DNA from: Aeromicrobium sp. Root495 | Lineage (GTDB): Bacteria > Actinomycetota > Actinomycetes > Propionibacteriales > Nocardioidaceae | Length of the DNA: 64,000 nt | Direction of reading: 5' to 3' | Assembly (NCBI RefSeq): GCF_001426755.1 | Contig: NZ_LMFJ01000003.1 | Location: 52,016-116,015 of the forward strand | In this document: one piece after another, positions 8,334 to 15,074 of the stretch | Layout of the letters: every line of letters begins with the position of its first letter | How positions within the stretch are numbered: position 1 is the stretch's first letter | Position numbers and translations under genes: made by a program | Notes under the pieces: generated by a model | Databases searched by the model: none | The model's input: the letters and a program-made list of their open reading frames with translations, nothing else | Told to the model about the DNA's origin: nothing

Positions 8334-8357
8334 TTTTAGTCTCAGTTTTAGTCTCAG
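8334..8357. repeat. tandem 12-bp direct repeat near the attachment site
   Basis: TTTTAGTCTCAG occurs twice back to back about 100 bases before the tRNA fragment. It could be an arm-type binding site for an integrase or a simple duplication. It is AT-richer than its surroundings. Confidence 0.6.
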
Positions 8358-8454
8358 TTGGGCTCGTTCACCACCGTTCGTCGAAGAGCCCCGAGACCCG
8401 TGATCCACTGCAACCGCAGACTTCCAATCATCACCAACTGTTCCGTCCCGCAGT

Positions 8455-8509
8455 TGGAAAGCGGGTTGAGTGAAAGCTCTCAGGGGTTCGAATCCCCTAT
8501 CCTCCGCCA
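8455..8509 (+). other. attachment-site-like 3' fragment of tRNA-Ser(GGA)
   Basis: The sequence runs from the anticodon GGA through the 3' anticodon stem, a long class II variable arm (GAG/CTC), the T-arm (GGGGTTCGAATCCCC) and the acceptor strand ATCCTCCGCCA. The matching 5' acceptor strand (GGAGGAT) and D-arm are absent upstream, so this is not a working tRNA. Duplicated 3' tRNA ends of this length are typical att sites of tyrosine-recombinase elements. Confidence 0.75.
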
Positions 8510-8556
8510 CGTGCCAAGGCCCCCCAGCGTTCTTTGCTGGGGGGCCTTGGCACGTG
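8508..8556. terminator. 21-bp perfect hairpin after the tRNA fragment
   Basis: CACGTGCCAAGGCCCCCCAGC pairs without mismatch to its complement at 8536-8556 across a 7-base loop (GTTCTTT). It begins at the tRNA CCA end and is most simply the original tRNA-Ser terminator. No long T-tract follows. Confidence 0.65.
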
Positions 8557-8656
8557 ATGCAGCAGAGTGGATTCGGGGAGGAGCGAGGAACGAGCGACGG
8601 AGTCCCCTGTCCTCCGAACCTTGCCGTACCCGCGAAGAGCCGACCCCAGCATGTAC

Positions 8657-9022
8657 TCATCCAGCGGCGTAGGCCGAGCAGCTGTCGCAACGGCTCATGA
8701 GGTCGTGCCGGCACGTGAGGACGTGAGTCAGGAACGCCTCGGCCGCATCGAGCTCGTTCTTCTGGTTCCGGACGTGCTGGAGGTGTCGCTCGATCACCTC
8801 GGTCCGTCCAGCCTCGTCGCGGTGGAGGATCAGTCGGATCGACGCCAGGCTGAGGCCGACGCGCTGACAGGATCGAACGATCCGGAGCCGACTGACGTGC
8901 TCCTCGGTGTAGTCGCGGTGCCCTGCGGCGGTCCGATCGGGGACGACCACTCCCTCGTCCTCCCAGTGGCGCAGGACGTGGACGGCAACCCCGGTCCTGG
9001 CGGCCACGACTCCGATCTTCAC
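8657..9022 (-). CDS. MerR-family transcriptional regulator
   Basis: 121 residues. The N-terminal MerR winged helix starts VKIGVVAARTGVAVHVLRHWEDEG and continues with RLRIVRSCQRVGLSLASI. A coiled-coil dimerization helix and a C-terminal tail with three cysteines (TCRHDL, SRCDSC) follow and may sense a thiol-reactive ligand. The tail does not match the SoxR iron-sulfur motif. The GTG at 9022 is the best start; the frame continues upstream without a plausible start. It is divergent from an alpha/beta hydrolase gene, with a 20-bp palindrome between them. Confidence 0.85.
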   Translation of the reverse strand: MKIGVVAARTGVAVHVLRHWEDEGVVVPDRTAAGHRDYTEEHVSRLRIVRSCQRVGLSLASIRLILHRDEAGRTEVIERHLQHVRNQKNELDAAEAFLTHVLTCRHDLMSRCDSCSAYAAG

Positions 9023-9039
9023 CCCTCCATGATGGCATC

Positions 9040-9070
9040 TTGACCTCAGGTCGACCTGAGGTTCTAGCGT
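9040..9070 (+). promoter_or_regulatory. MerR-type promoter with 20-bp palindromic operator
   Basis: TTGACC (9040-9045) and TAGCGT (9065-9070) are separated by 19 bp, the over-long spacer typical of MerR-activated promoters. The spacer is filled by the perfect palindrome ACCTCAGGTCGACCTGAGGT (9043-9062). The hydrolase ATG at 9078 lies 7 bases after the -10 box, so the mRNA should be leaderless. Confidence 0.75.
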
Positions 9071-9077
9071 GGATCGC

Positions 9078-9941
9078 ATGCTCGACCCCATCGATCTCCC
9101 GCCGCCCCGGCACGTCGACATCGACGGAGCGTGCGTGGCCACCTATGTCATCGAGCCGCCAGACCGGGAGCCGCGTGGGGACGTGGTCCTGTGCCATGGA
9201 ACGCCGTGGTCCTCGGCGGTCTGGGCGCCCGTGGCCAGACGCCTCGCGACCGAGCGACGGGTGTTCCTGTGGGACATGCCCGGGTACGGCGCGTCGATCG
9301 GGTCACGGGCTCCGAGGGTCGATCTCGAGACCCAGCGCCAGCGTCTCGGTCTCCTTCTCGAGCACTGGGAGCTGACCGGTCCTGACGTCGTAGCCCATGA
9401 CATCGGCGGCGCGGTGGCCCTGGGGGCCCATCTGTTGGAGTCGGTCCCCATGGCATCGCTCTACCTGCTCGACGTCGTGACTCTCGATCCCTGGGGATCG
9501 CCGTTCTTCCGGCTCGTTGCCCAGCACCAGGACGTGTTCGCTGCACTGCCGGCGAATCTTCACGCGGCGCTGGTGCGGGAGTACGTCGCCGGCGCCAGCC
9601 ATGGCCACCTCCCGGCGGGATGGATCGAGGAGCTGTCGCGTCCTTGGTGCACGCCGGAGGGGCAGCGAGGCTTCTACCGGCAGATGGCGGAGCTCGTCCC
9701 CGCCCACACGAGGCCGATCGTGGAGAACCTCGGTCGCGTCCGATGCCCTGTCCGCATCGGCTGGGGCGAGCGTGACCCGTGGATCCCGGTGGCGCAGGCC
9801 GCTCGACTCGCCGAGCTCCTGCCGGGCCCGGTGGACGTGTTCACGATCCCCGAAGCAGGGCACCTGGTGCCGGTCGAGGCGAGCGAGCTCCTGACCGACG
9901 ACATCGTGACGTGGTTGCGGCACGTCGGCGCAGGACGTTGA
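9078..9941 (+). CDS. alpha/beta hydrolase with Asp nucleophile (haloalkane dehalogenase/epoxide hydrolase type)
   Basis: 287 residues. HGTPWSS gives the oxyanion region; the nucleophile elbow is VAHDIGGAV with Asp instead of Ser, as in haloalkane dehalogenases, fluoroacetate dehalogenases and epoxide hydrolases. The catalytic acid is probably in GERDPWIP and the base is His in EAGHLV. The substrate is not readable from sequence. ATG 9078 is chosen over GTG 9069 from promoter spacing. Its divergent MerR neighbour and MerR-type promoter indicate induction by a small molecule, perhaps the substrate. Confidence 0.82.
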   Translation: MLDPIDLPPPRHVDIDGACVATYVIEPPDREPRGDVVLCHGTPWSSAVWAPVARRLATERRVFLWDMPGYGASIGSRAPRVDLETQRQRLGLLLEHWELTGPDVVAHDIGGAVALGAHLLESVPMASLYLLDVVTLDPWGSPFFRLVAQHQDVFAALPANLHAALVREYVAGASHGHLPAGWIEELSRPWCTPEGQRGFYRQMAELVPAHTRPIVENLGRVRCPVRIGWGERDPWIPVAQAARLAELLPGPVDVFTIPEAGHLVPVEASELLTDDIVTWLRHVGAGR

Positions 9942-9983
9942 GACCTCCCCACCTGTCCTCTCGGCCAGGGTCCGAATCGACGC

Positions 9984-10655
9984 TCAGGACGCGAGGAGGC
10001 GCGGCGCCAAGGTGACGACGCGGCGGCGGATCTCGTCGAAGGCGTCGTCGAAGGCGCCCTGACCACCGACGCGGACCGGGTCGGGAACGGACCAGTGGAC
10101 GTCGACGACGTTCCCGAGCTCCTCGTAGGCGTTGTCGCACACGGCGACCACCAGGTCGTCGGACGTCCGCGACGCGGCGAAGAGGCGGGGGCTCTCGCTG
10201 ACGAGGTCGAGGTCCTTCCGGGCGGCGACCTCGCGGGCGCCTGCGGAGATCGTCTCGGCTGGGTGGGTGCCGGCAGATCCCACGGGAACGTCGCTGAGCT
10301 GGGCCCACAGGGCGGCCGCGAGCTGCGAGCGAGCCGAGTTGGCCGAGCAGACGAAGAGCACTCGCTCGGCCGAGAGGCTGGGACCCACGTCGTCGAGCGC
10401 CGTCTCGTCGCTCAGGGTGATGTAGGTGCGGCGCCGGTCGCCCTCGGAACGTCGCCGAGCGACGACGCCCGCCGCCTCCAGCACCTTGAGGTGGTGTGCC
10501 ATCAAGTTGGAGGGGAGCCCCGTGATCGCCTGCAGCTCGCTGGGGGAGCGGTCGCTCAGGGCCAGGGCGTCGAGCACCTGGAGTCGGCCGATGTCCGCGA
10601 GCGCAGCATGTCGTGCTGCGCGCGCGGCCAGGACGGTATTTCTCTCAACGTTCAT
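9984..10655 (-). CDS. ArsR-ArsC fusion: repressor joined to a low-molecular-weight-phosphatase-type arsenate reductase
   Basis: 223 residues. Residues 1-~95 form an ArsR winged helix (SPSELQAITGLPSNLMAHHLKVLEAAGVV). After a short linker an LMW-phosphatase/arsenate-reductase domain carries the P-loop FVCSANSARSQ (Cys103 to Arg109, CX5R) and the acid loop DVHWSVPDPV. The HTH half has no arsenic-type CxC motif, so sensing may occur through the catalytic half (inference). Start ATG 10655; a longer frame to 11123 overlaps the opposite aquaporin gene and is a shadow. It is divergent from the aquaporin by 21 bases. Confidence 0.88.
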   Translation of the reverse strand: MNVERNTVLAARAARHAALADIGRLQVLDALALSDRSPSELQAITGLPSNLMAHHLKVLEAAGVVARRRSEGDRRRTYITLSDETALDDVGPSLSAERVLFVCSANSARSQLAAALWAQLSDVPVGSAGTHPAETISAGAREVAARKDLDLVSESPRLFAASRTSDDLVVAVCDNAYEELGNVVDVHWSVPDPVRVGGQGAFDDAFDEIRRRVVTLAPRLLAS

Positions 10656-10676
10656 TGAGTCGAGTTTGACTGAGCC

Positions 10677-11447
10677 ATGTCCAGCCGTCAAGATAGCGCC
10701 GTGAAGCAGACTCCTGCCGGACCCGAGCCACACGCGCCCCACTCGCTGTCGCGGCGCGTCCTGGCGGAGTTCCTCGGCACAGGCCTTCTGGTCGCGGTGG
10801 TCGTCGGCTCCGGGATCGCCGCGGCCGATCTCTCGCCCGACGACGTCGGCCTGCAGCTGCTCGAGAACAGCATGGCGACGGTCTTCGGGCTGGCGGCCCT
10901 GATCCTCATGCTGGGTCCGGTGTCGGGAGCGCACTTCAACCCCGTCGTGACGGCCGTCGACTGGTTCACGTCCCGGCGCGACCCCGAGGGCTTCAGCGCC
11001 TCGCACATCGCGCCCTACCTCGCGGCGCAGGTGGCCGGAGCGATCTGCGGGTCGATGCTCGCCAACGCGATGTTCGACGTCGGCACGAGCTTCGCGAGCA
11101 ACGAGCGTGCAAGTGGCGGCCACCTGCTCGGCGAGGTCGTCGCGACGGCGGGCCTCGTGCTGCTCATCTTCTCGCTCGTGCGCACCGACCGCGCAGCCCT
11201 CGCGGCGCCTGCCGTCGGGGCCTACATCGGCGCGGCCTACTGGTTCACCAGCTCCACGTCGTTCGCCAACCCGGCGGTGACGGTCGGCCGGATGTTCTCC
11301 GACACCTTCGCCGGGATCGCCCCCAGCTCGGCACCGGCGTTCGTCGTCGCCCAGCTCGTCGGTGCCGTCGTCGGCACCGCCCTCGTCCTGTTCCTCTACC
11401 CGGTCGCGGCCTCACCGCGACCCCACCAGGGAGAAACGCATGTCTGA
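10677..11447 (+). CDS. aquaglyceroporin of the arsenite-channel (AqpS-like) type
   Basis: 256-residue MIP-family channel with six helices and the two pore loops HFNPVV and FANPAV. In Sinorhizobium meliloti an ars-operon aquaporin (AqpS) lets arsenite formed by ArsC leave the cell down its gradient, replacing an ArsB/ACR3 pump. The position here between an ArsR-ArsC fusion and arsC, with no pump gene in the locus, fits that role. The gene ends 8 bases inside arsC. Confidence 0.88.
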   Translation: MSSRQDSAVKQTPAGPEPHAPHSLSRRVLAEFLGTGLLVAVVVGSGIAAADLSPDDVGLQLLENSMATVFGLAALILMLGPVSGAHFNPVVTAVDWFTSRRDPEGFSASHIAPYLAAQVAGAICGSMLANAMFDVGTSFASNERASGGHLLGEVVATAGLVLLIFSLVRTDRAALAAPAVGAYIGAAYWFTSSTSFANPAVTVGRMFSDTFAGIAPSSAPAFVVAQLVGAVVGTALVLFLYPVAASPRPHQGETHV

Positions 11448-11853
11448 CCGCCCCAGCGTCCTGTTCGTCTGCGTCCACAACGCCGGCCGCTCCCAGATGG
11501 CCGCAGGCTTCCTGACCGCACTCGCCGGGGACCGTGTCGACGTCCTGTCCGCGGGCTCCATGCCCGGCCACCAGGTCAACCCCGTCGCCGTGGAGGCCAT
11601 GGCCGAGGTCGGCATCGACATCGCGGGCGAGCAGCCCAAGAAGCTCACCGACGACGCCGTCATCGCCTCCGACGTCGTCATCACGATGGGCTGCGGCGAC
11701 GAGTGCCCCTACTTCCCAGGCAAGCGCTACGAGGACTGGGTGCTCGAGGACCCGGCGGGTCAGGGCATCGACGCCGTCCGCCCGATCCGCGACGAGATCA
11801 AGGTCCGGATCGAGGCGCTCATCGCCTCGCTCGAGTCGGCCGACGCCCGCTAG
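11440..11853 (+). CDS. arsC: arsenate reductase, arsenate-mycothiol transferase type
   Basis: 137 residues with the LMW-phosphatase-like P-loop LFVCVHNAGRSQMAAGF (Cys11 to Arg17). The later motif MGCGDECPYFPGKRYEDW is typical of the actinobacterial enzymes that conjugate arsenate to mycothiol and pass it to mycoredoxin. ATG 11440 follows a GGGAGA site and overlaps the aquaporin gene by 8 bases. Its stop overlaps tail-to-tail with arsR by 4 bases (CTAG). It supplies arsenite to the channel encoded upstream. Confidence 0.92.
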   Translation: MSDRPSVLFVCVHNAGRSQMAAGFLTALAGDRVDVLSAGSMPGHQVNPVAVEAMAEVGIDIAGEQPKKLTDDAVIASDVVITMGCGDECPYFPGKRYEDWVLEDPAGQGIDAVRPIRDEIKVRIEALIASLESADAR

Positions 11854-12197
11854 ACCTGGAGCGTCTCGGCCAACGCAGGCAAGGCCCCCGGCACGAGCGC
11901 GTAGTACGACCACGTGCCTCGCTTGGTGCGCGTCAGCAGCCCGGCCTTCACGAGGAGGCCGAGGTGGTGGCTCACCGTTCCCTGGCTGAGGTCGAGCGAC
12001 TCGTTGAGGTCGCAGACGCAGGCCTCGCCGCCTCCCGACGCCGCCACCATTGACAGCAGCTTGACCCGGGTGGGATCGCCCATCGCCTTGAACTTCGCGG
12101 CCAGGGCTGCGGCATCGTGGTCGGCAATCACGCCGCCGGTGATGGGCGAGCAGCAGGAGGCAGCGGCCGTGTCCAGGACCGGGAGGGCGTGAGGCAT
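11850..12197 (-). CDS. arsR: ArsR arsenite-responsive repressor
   Basis: 115 residues, winged-helix ArsR/SmtB protein. Cys15-Cys16 in the N-terminal arm and ACVCDL (Cys60, Cys62) reproduce the layout of Corynebacterium glutamicum ArsR, where an adjacent N-terminal Cys pair and one further Cys bind As(III) across the dimer. DNA-binding helix: DLSQGTVSHHLGLLVKAGLL. It is divergent from the flavoprotein gene at 12295, and two related inverted repeats lie between them. Confidence 0.9.
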   Translation of the reverse strand: MPHALPVLDTAAASCCSPITGGVIADHDAAALAAKFKAMGDPTRVKLLSMVAASGGGEACVCDLNESLDLSQGTVSHHLGLLVKAGLLTRTKRGTWSYYALVPGALPALAETLQV

Positions 12198-12215
12198 GCC
12201 GCCAGTCTAGACCTT

Positions 12216-12268
12216 TCATTGACAATCGTCGATGATTGGGGGAGGCTTCCATCGAAGAATGTCAATGG
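12216..12268. promoter_or_regulatory. two ArsR-type operators between arsR and the flavoprotein gene
   Basis: Operator 1 (12216-12235) is TCATTGAC-AATC-GTCGATGA. Operator 2 (12249-12268) is CCATCGA-AGAATG-TCAATGG. Both share TCA(T/A)TGA-like half sites, and the outer halves also form CATTGACA/TGTCAATG. Two boxes suggest separate control of each divergent gene. Confidence 0.55.
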
Positions 12269-12294
12269 CTTGTTGAACGAGGAGTGCACCACTC

Positions 12295-13641
12295 ATGACC
12301 GCCCCGACCGTCCAGGACCTGCCCGTCGTCGTCATCGGAGCGGGGCCATCGGGCCTCGCTGCTGCCGCTCATCTGCGCGCCCGCAACGTGCCGGTGGTCG
12401 TGCTGGAGACAGGTCCCTCGGCCGGCGCGGCCGTCTCGGAGTGGGGTCATGTCCGCCTGTTCTCCGCGTGGTCGGAGCTGATCGACCCCGCAGCCGAGAA
12501 GCTGCTGTCCGCGGCGGGGTGGTCCGCGCCTCATCCGGCCCGTCACCCCACGGGCGCCGACTGGGTCGGGTCCTACCTGCGGCCCCTGGCCGACGCGCTC
12601 GGCGAGTCCGTGCGGTACGGCGTCACGGTGACCTCCGTGGCCAAGCAGTCGCGCGACCGGCTGGTGAGCTCTGGCCGCGAGGACGCGCCGTTCACCGTGC
12701 ACGTCCGGACCGGATCCGGCGCCGAGCACGTCCTGGCTCGCGCTGTCGTCGATGCCTCCGGCACCTGGAGTGGCCCCAACCCGCTGGGTGGCGACGGCGT
12801 CCCGGCCATCGGGGAGCGCGAGGCCGCTGCCCGGATCAGCTACCGGATCCCGGACCTGCGCGACGGTGAGGTCCGCGCCCGGTACGCAGGCAAGCACGTC
12901 GTGGTGGCCGGCACGGGTGCCTCTGCCAAGGGCGCGCTGATCGGTCTCACCGCTCTGGCCAAGGAGGCCCCGGACACCCGGATCACCTGGCTCGTCCGCC
13001 GAGCGAGCGTGGGGGAGGCCTTCGCGGGCAGCGGCCAGGACGAGCTTCCCGAGCGGGGCGCCCTCGGTGAGCAGGCCAAGGCTGCTGTCGATGCCGGCCC
13101 GGTCGCGACCCTCAACGGCTTCCGCACGGCGTCGGTCACCGGCGACGACTCCGGCTCGTTGACCATCACGTCGTTCGACGGCCAGGCGGTCACCGGCGTG
13201 GACCAGGTCATCGTGCTCACCGGGTTCCGTCCGGACCTCGACATGCTCTCCGAGATCCGTCTCGACCTCGACCCGGTCCTGCAGGCCCCGCGAGACCTCG
13301 CGCCGCTCATTGATCCCAACGAGCACTCCTGCGGCACGGTCTACCCCCACGGCGCCAAGGAGCTGGCCCAGCCCGAGAGCAGCTTCTTCCTCGTGGGCAT
13401 GAAGTCCTACGGGCGGGCGACGTCGTTCCTGGCTCTCACGGGCTTCGAGCAGACCCGCTCCGTCGCGGCCGCCATCGCCGGTGATCTCGAGGCCGCGGCG
13501 CGCGTCGAGCTGACGCTCCCCGACACCGGAGTCTGCGGCGGCGCCGGGACGTTCGACGACGAGGCCGCGGAGGGCGGCAGCTGCTGCGCCCCGACGGCCG
13601 GGCCCGAGCTCATCTCTCTCGGCGGACTCGGGACGTCGTGA
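12295..13641 (+). CDS. ars-locus FAD-dependent oxidoreductase (ArsO-like)
   Basis: 448 residues. An N-terminal FAD-binding GAGPSG (VVVIGAGPSGLAAAAHL) and a second nucleotide-binding GTGASAKG near the middle give the layout of flavin monooxygenase/lysine-ornithine hydroxylase-like proteins. The C-terminus has cysteine clusters (GVCGGAG, GGSCCAP) that could bind arsenite. Related flavoproteins of undefined reaction are common in actinobacterial ars operons; some are called ArsO. It is divergent from arsR and probably controlled by it. Confidence 0.78.
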   Translation: MTAPTVQDLPVVVIGAGPSGLAAAAHLRARNVPVVVLETGPSAGAAVSEWGHVRLFSAWSELIDPAAEKLLSAAGWSAPHPARHPTGADWVGSYLRPLADALGESVRYGVTVTSVAKQSRDRLVSSGREDAPFTVHVRTGSGAEHVLARAVVDASGTWSGPNPLGGDGVPAIGEREAAARISYRIPDLRDGEVRARYAGKHVVVAGTGASAKGALIGLTALAKEAPDTRITWLVRRASVGEAFAGSGQDELPERGALGEQAKAAVDAGPVATLNGFRTASVTGDDSGSLTITSFDGQAVTGVDQVIVLTGFRPDLDMLSEIRLDLDPVLQAPRDLAPLIDPNEHSCGTVYPHGAKELAQPESSFFLVGMKSYGRATSFLALTGFEQTRSVAAAIAGDLEAAARVELTLPDTGVCGGAGTFDDEAAEGGSCCAPTAGPELISLGGLGTS

Positions 13642-13695
13642 CGATCACGTCCCAGGGTCTGGAAGCACCCTTGCCCAGGCAAGGATGATGGCCGG

Positions 13696-14226
13696 GTGAG
13701 CGACGACGTCGTCATCGTCCAGATGGCTCCCGAGGACTGGCCCCAGGTCGAGGCGATCTACGCCGCCGGCATCGAGGCCGGCCACGCGACCTTCGAGGCC
13801 TCGACACCCACCTGGAAGGACTTCGACGGCTCCAGGCGGGATGAGCATCGACTCGTCGCCGTCCATCGTGACCGACGCGTGCTCGGGTGGGCAGCCTGTG
13901 CGAGCGTCTCGAGTCGTGCGGTCTACGCGGGCGTCGTGGAGCACTCGGTCTACGTGAGTCCTGCCGCGCAGGGTCGCGGGATCGGGCGCCAGCTCCTCGA
14001 GGCGTTCGTCGAGTCGACCGAGCAGGCGGGCATCTGGACCATCCAGTCCAGCATCTTCCCCGAGAACGAGGCGAGCCTGAGGCTTCACGCCCGTCATGGC
14101 TTCCGGGTCGTCGGGACGCGCGAGCGCGTGGCCCGGGCGATCGTCGGGCCGGCCGCAGGAGCGTGGCGTGACACGGTTCTCGTGGAGCGCCGTAGCGGTG
14201 TGGTTGGTCTCGCCGGGCCCGCCTGA
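13696..14226 (+). CDS. GNAT acetyltransferase, ArsN/phosphinothricin-acetyltransferase type
   Basis: 176 residues. The GNAT acetyl-CoA motif is AAQGRGIGRQLLEAFV; the beginning (MAPEDWPQVEAIYAAGIEAGHATFEA) and end (GTRERVAR, WRDTVLVERR) match phosphinothricin/methionine-sulfoximine acetyltransferases. The ArsN1 branch of this family, found in ars operons, acetylates the arsenic antibiotic arsinothricin. Location directly after the arsenic genes supports ArsN; substrate specificity is inferred. GTG start at 13696, 54 bases after the flavoprotein gene. Confidence 0.8.
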   Translation: MSDDVVIVQMAPEDWPQVEAIYAAGIEAGHATFEASTPTWKDFDGSRRDEHRLVAVHRDRRVLGWAACASVSSRAVYAGVVEHSVYVSPAAQGRGIGRQLLEAFVESTEQAGIWTIQSSIFPENEASLRLHARHGFRVVGTRERVARAIVGPAAGAWRDTVLVERRSGVVGLAGPA

Positions 14227-14254
14227 CCTGCTCCCGAGTGCTCCTCGGCCCACC

Positions 14255-14536
14255 TCACGCCAGGGCGAGGAACAGCTTCTCCATCTTCTTGGCGTCGACG
14301 CCGCCCGGGCCGTCCCCCTCGGTCAGGCAGTGCTGCATCCCCGTGGCGACGATCGCGTAGCCGGCCCGTGACAGGGCCTTGTTGACGGCCGCCAGCTGGG
14401 TGAGGACGGACTCGCAGTCAGATCCCTCCTCCATCATGCGGATGACGCTTCCGAGGTGGCCATGGGCGCGCTTCATGCGGGTGATGATGGCCTTGATCTC
14501 AGCGGGCTCGAGTCCCATGGCGGCTGCGTCGGGCAT
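14255..14536 (-). CDS. CsoR/CstR-family repressor, dithiol type
   Basis: 93-residue all-helical repressor. EEGSDCESVLTQLAAVNKAL holds Cys41 and TGMQHCL holds Cys70. In copper-sensing CsoR a His lies four residues before the second Cys; here that position is Gly66, so the Cu(I) Cys-His-Cys set is incomplete. The two-cysteine pattern resembles CstR, a persulfide sensor. It begins inside the DUF302 stop (TGATG) and probably binds the two C6G6 palindromes upstream of the operon. Confidence 0.82.
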   Translation of the reverse strand: MPDAAAMGLEPAEIKAIITRMKRAHGHLGSVIRMMEEGSDCESVLTQLAAVNKALSRAGYAIVATGMQHCLTEGDGPGGVDAKKMEKLFLALA

Positions 14537-14937
14537 CAGGCGGTCCTCACGGTCTCGAGCGCCGCGGTCAGCCGCTGGCGGGCGTCCTGCGCGATGTCGT
14601 GCAGGGCCTTCGGCGCTTCCGGCGACATCGCCGTCATGGCCATGGGGTCGAACGCCTCGACCACGGTCTGGTCGCCGACGCTGCGGACGACGACGTTGCA
14701 CGGCAGCATCGCCGCGATGGACGGGTCGGCCTGCATCGCCGCGTGCGCGAGCTGTGGGCGGCACGCACCCAGGATGATCTGCGAGTCGACGTCCACGTCG
14801 ATCTTGGCCTTGAGCGTGGCCTGGACGTCGATCTCGGTCAGCACGCCGAAGCCCACCTCGCCGAGCTCGGCGCGCACCAGGGCGACGGTCTCGTCGTACC
14901 CCCGGTCGGTGGCGATCTTGATGGTCAGGTCTGGCAC
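14536..14937 (-). CDS. DUF302 protein
   Basis: 133 residues with the DUF302 pattern: DETVALVRAELGEVGFGVLTEIDVQATLKAK, then ILGACRPQLAHAAMQADPSIAAMLPCNVVVR. The paired Cys and the alpha/beta dimer fold are typical. The function of the family is not established; it often sits beside CsoR-like regulators and sulfur or metal genes. GTG 14937 is chosen because GAGGAGG lies 5 bases ahead; a TTG at 14976 would add 13 residues. Confidence 0.75.
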   Translation of the reverse strand: MPDLTIKIATDRGYDETVALVRAELGEVGFGVLTEIDVQATLKAKIDVDVDSQIILGACRPQLAHAAMQADPSIAAMLPCNVVVRSVGDQTVVEAFDPMAMTAMSPEAPKALHDIAQDARQRLTAALETVRTA

Positions 14938-14988
14938 CAGGTCCTCCTCGGTCGGCACCTGGAGAGGTGCGTTCAAGGACGACTGTAC

Positions 14989-15037
14989 ATCCCCCCGGGG
15001 GGTTATGCTACGTTCGGCCGCATCCCCCCGGGGGGAT
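14989..15037. promoter_or_regulatory. twin CsoR-family operators
   Basis: Two near-identical palindromes, ATCCCCCCGGGGGGTT (14989-15004) and the perfect ATCCCCCCGGGGGGAT (15022-15037), have centres 33 bp apart, about three helical turns. They lie between the DUF302/CsoR operon and the MMPL gene. C/G-run palindromes flanked by AT are the classic CsoR/CstR target, so one repressor probably controls both directions. Confidence 0.8.
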
Positions 15038-15074
15038 AAAAGATCCCGTGAACGCGATGCAAGACGGAGGACCC

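Larger units (their letters stand above)
1..8509. mobile_element. right-hand part of a tRNA-Ser-integrated metal-resistance island (inferred)
   Basis: A 55-base 3' fragment of a tRNA-Ser(GGA) gene lies at 8455-8509 with no 5' half in front of it. That is the usual signature of the far attachment site of an element integrated at a tRNA 3' end. The fragment reads on the plus strand, so the intact tRNA would lie left of the window and everything from 1 to 8509 would be element DNA. The content fits: copper, cadmium/lead-type and thiol-redox genes, and a broken arsC tail. No integrase is visible in the window, so the left boundary and the mobility type are unknown. Confidence 0.5.
8201..8656. other. 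456-base junction region without a protein gene
   Basis: This gap holds, in order, a 12-bp tandem repeat (8334-8357), a small inverted repeat (CCAACTG/CAGTTGG around 8434-8457), the truncated tRNA-Ser (8455-8509) and a 21-bp perfect hairpin (8508-8556). Frames across it are Arg/Ser-rich and not gene-like. It reads as an integration junction. Confidence 0.6.

Noticed and set aside
8400..8509. A complete tRNA-Ser gene
   Set aside because: No 5' acceptor strand (GGAGGAT) or D-arm is found in the ~90 bases before the CCA end; only the 3' portion is present.
8657..9022. A SoxR redox sensor, suggested by the palindrome
   Set aside because: The operator resembles a SoxR box, but the protein tail lacks the four-cysteine iron-sulfur motif, so it is called only as MerR family.
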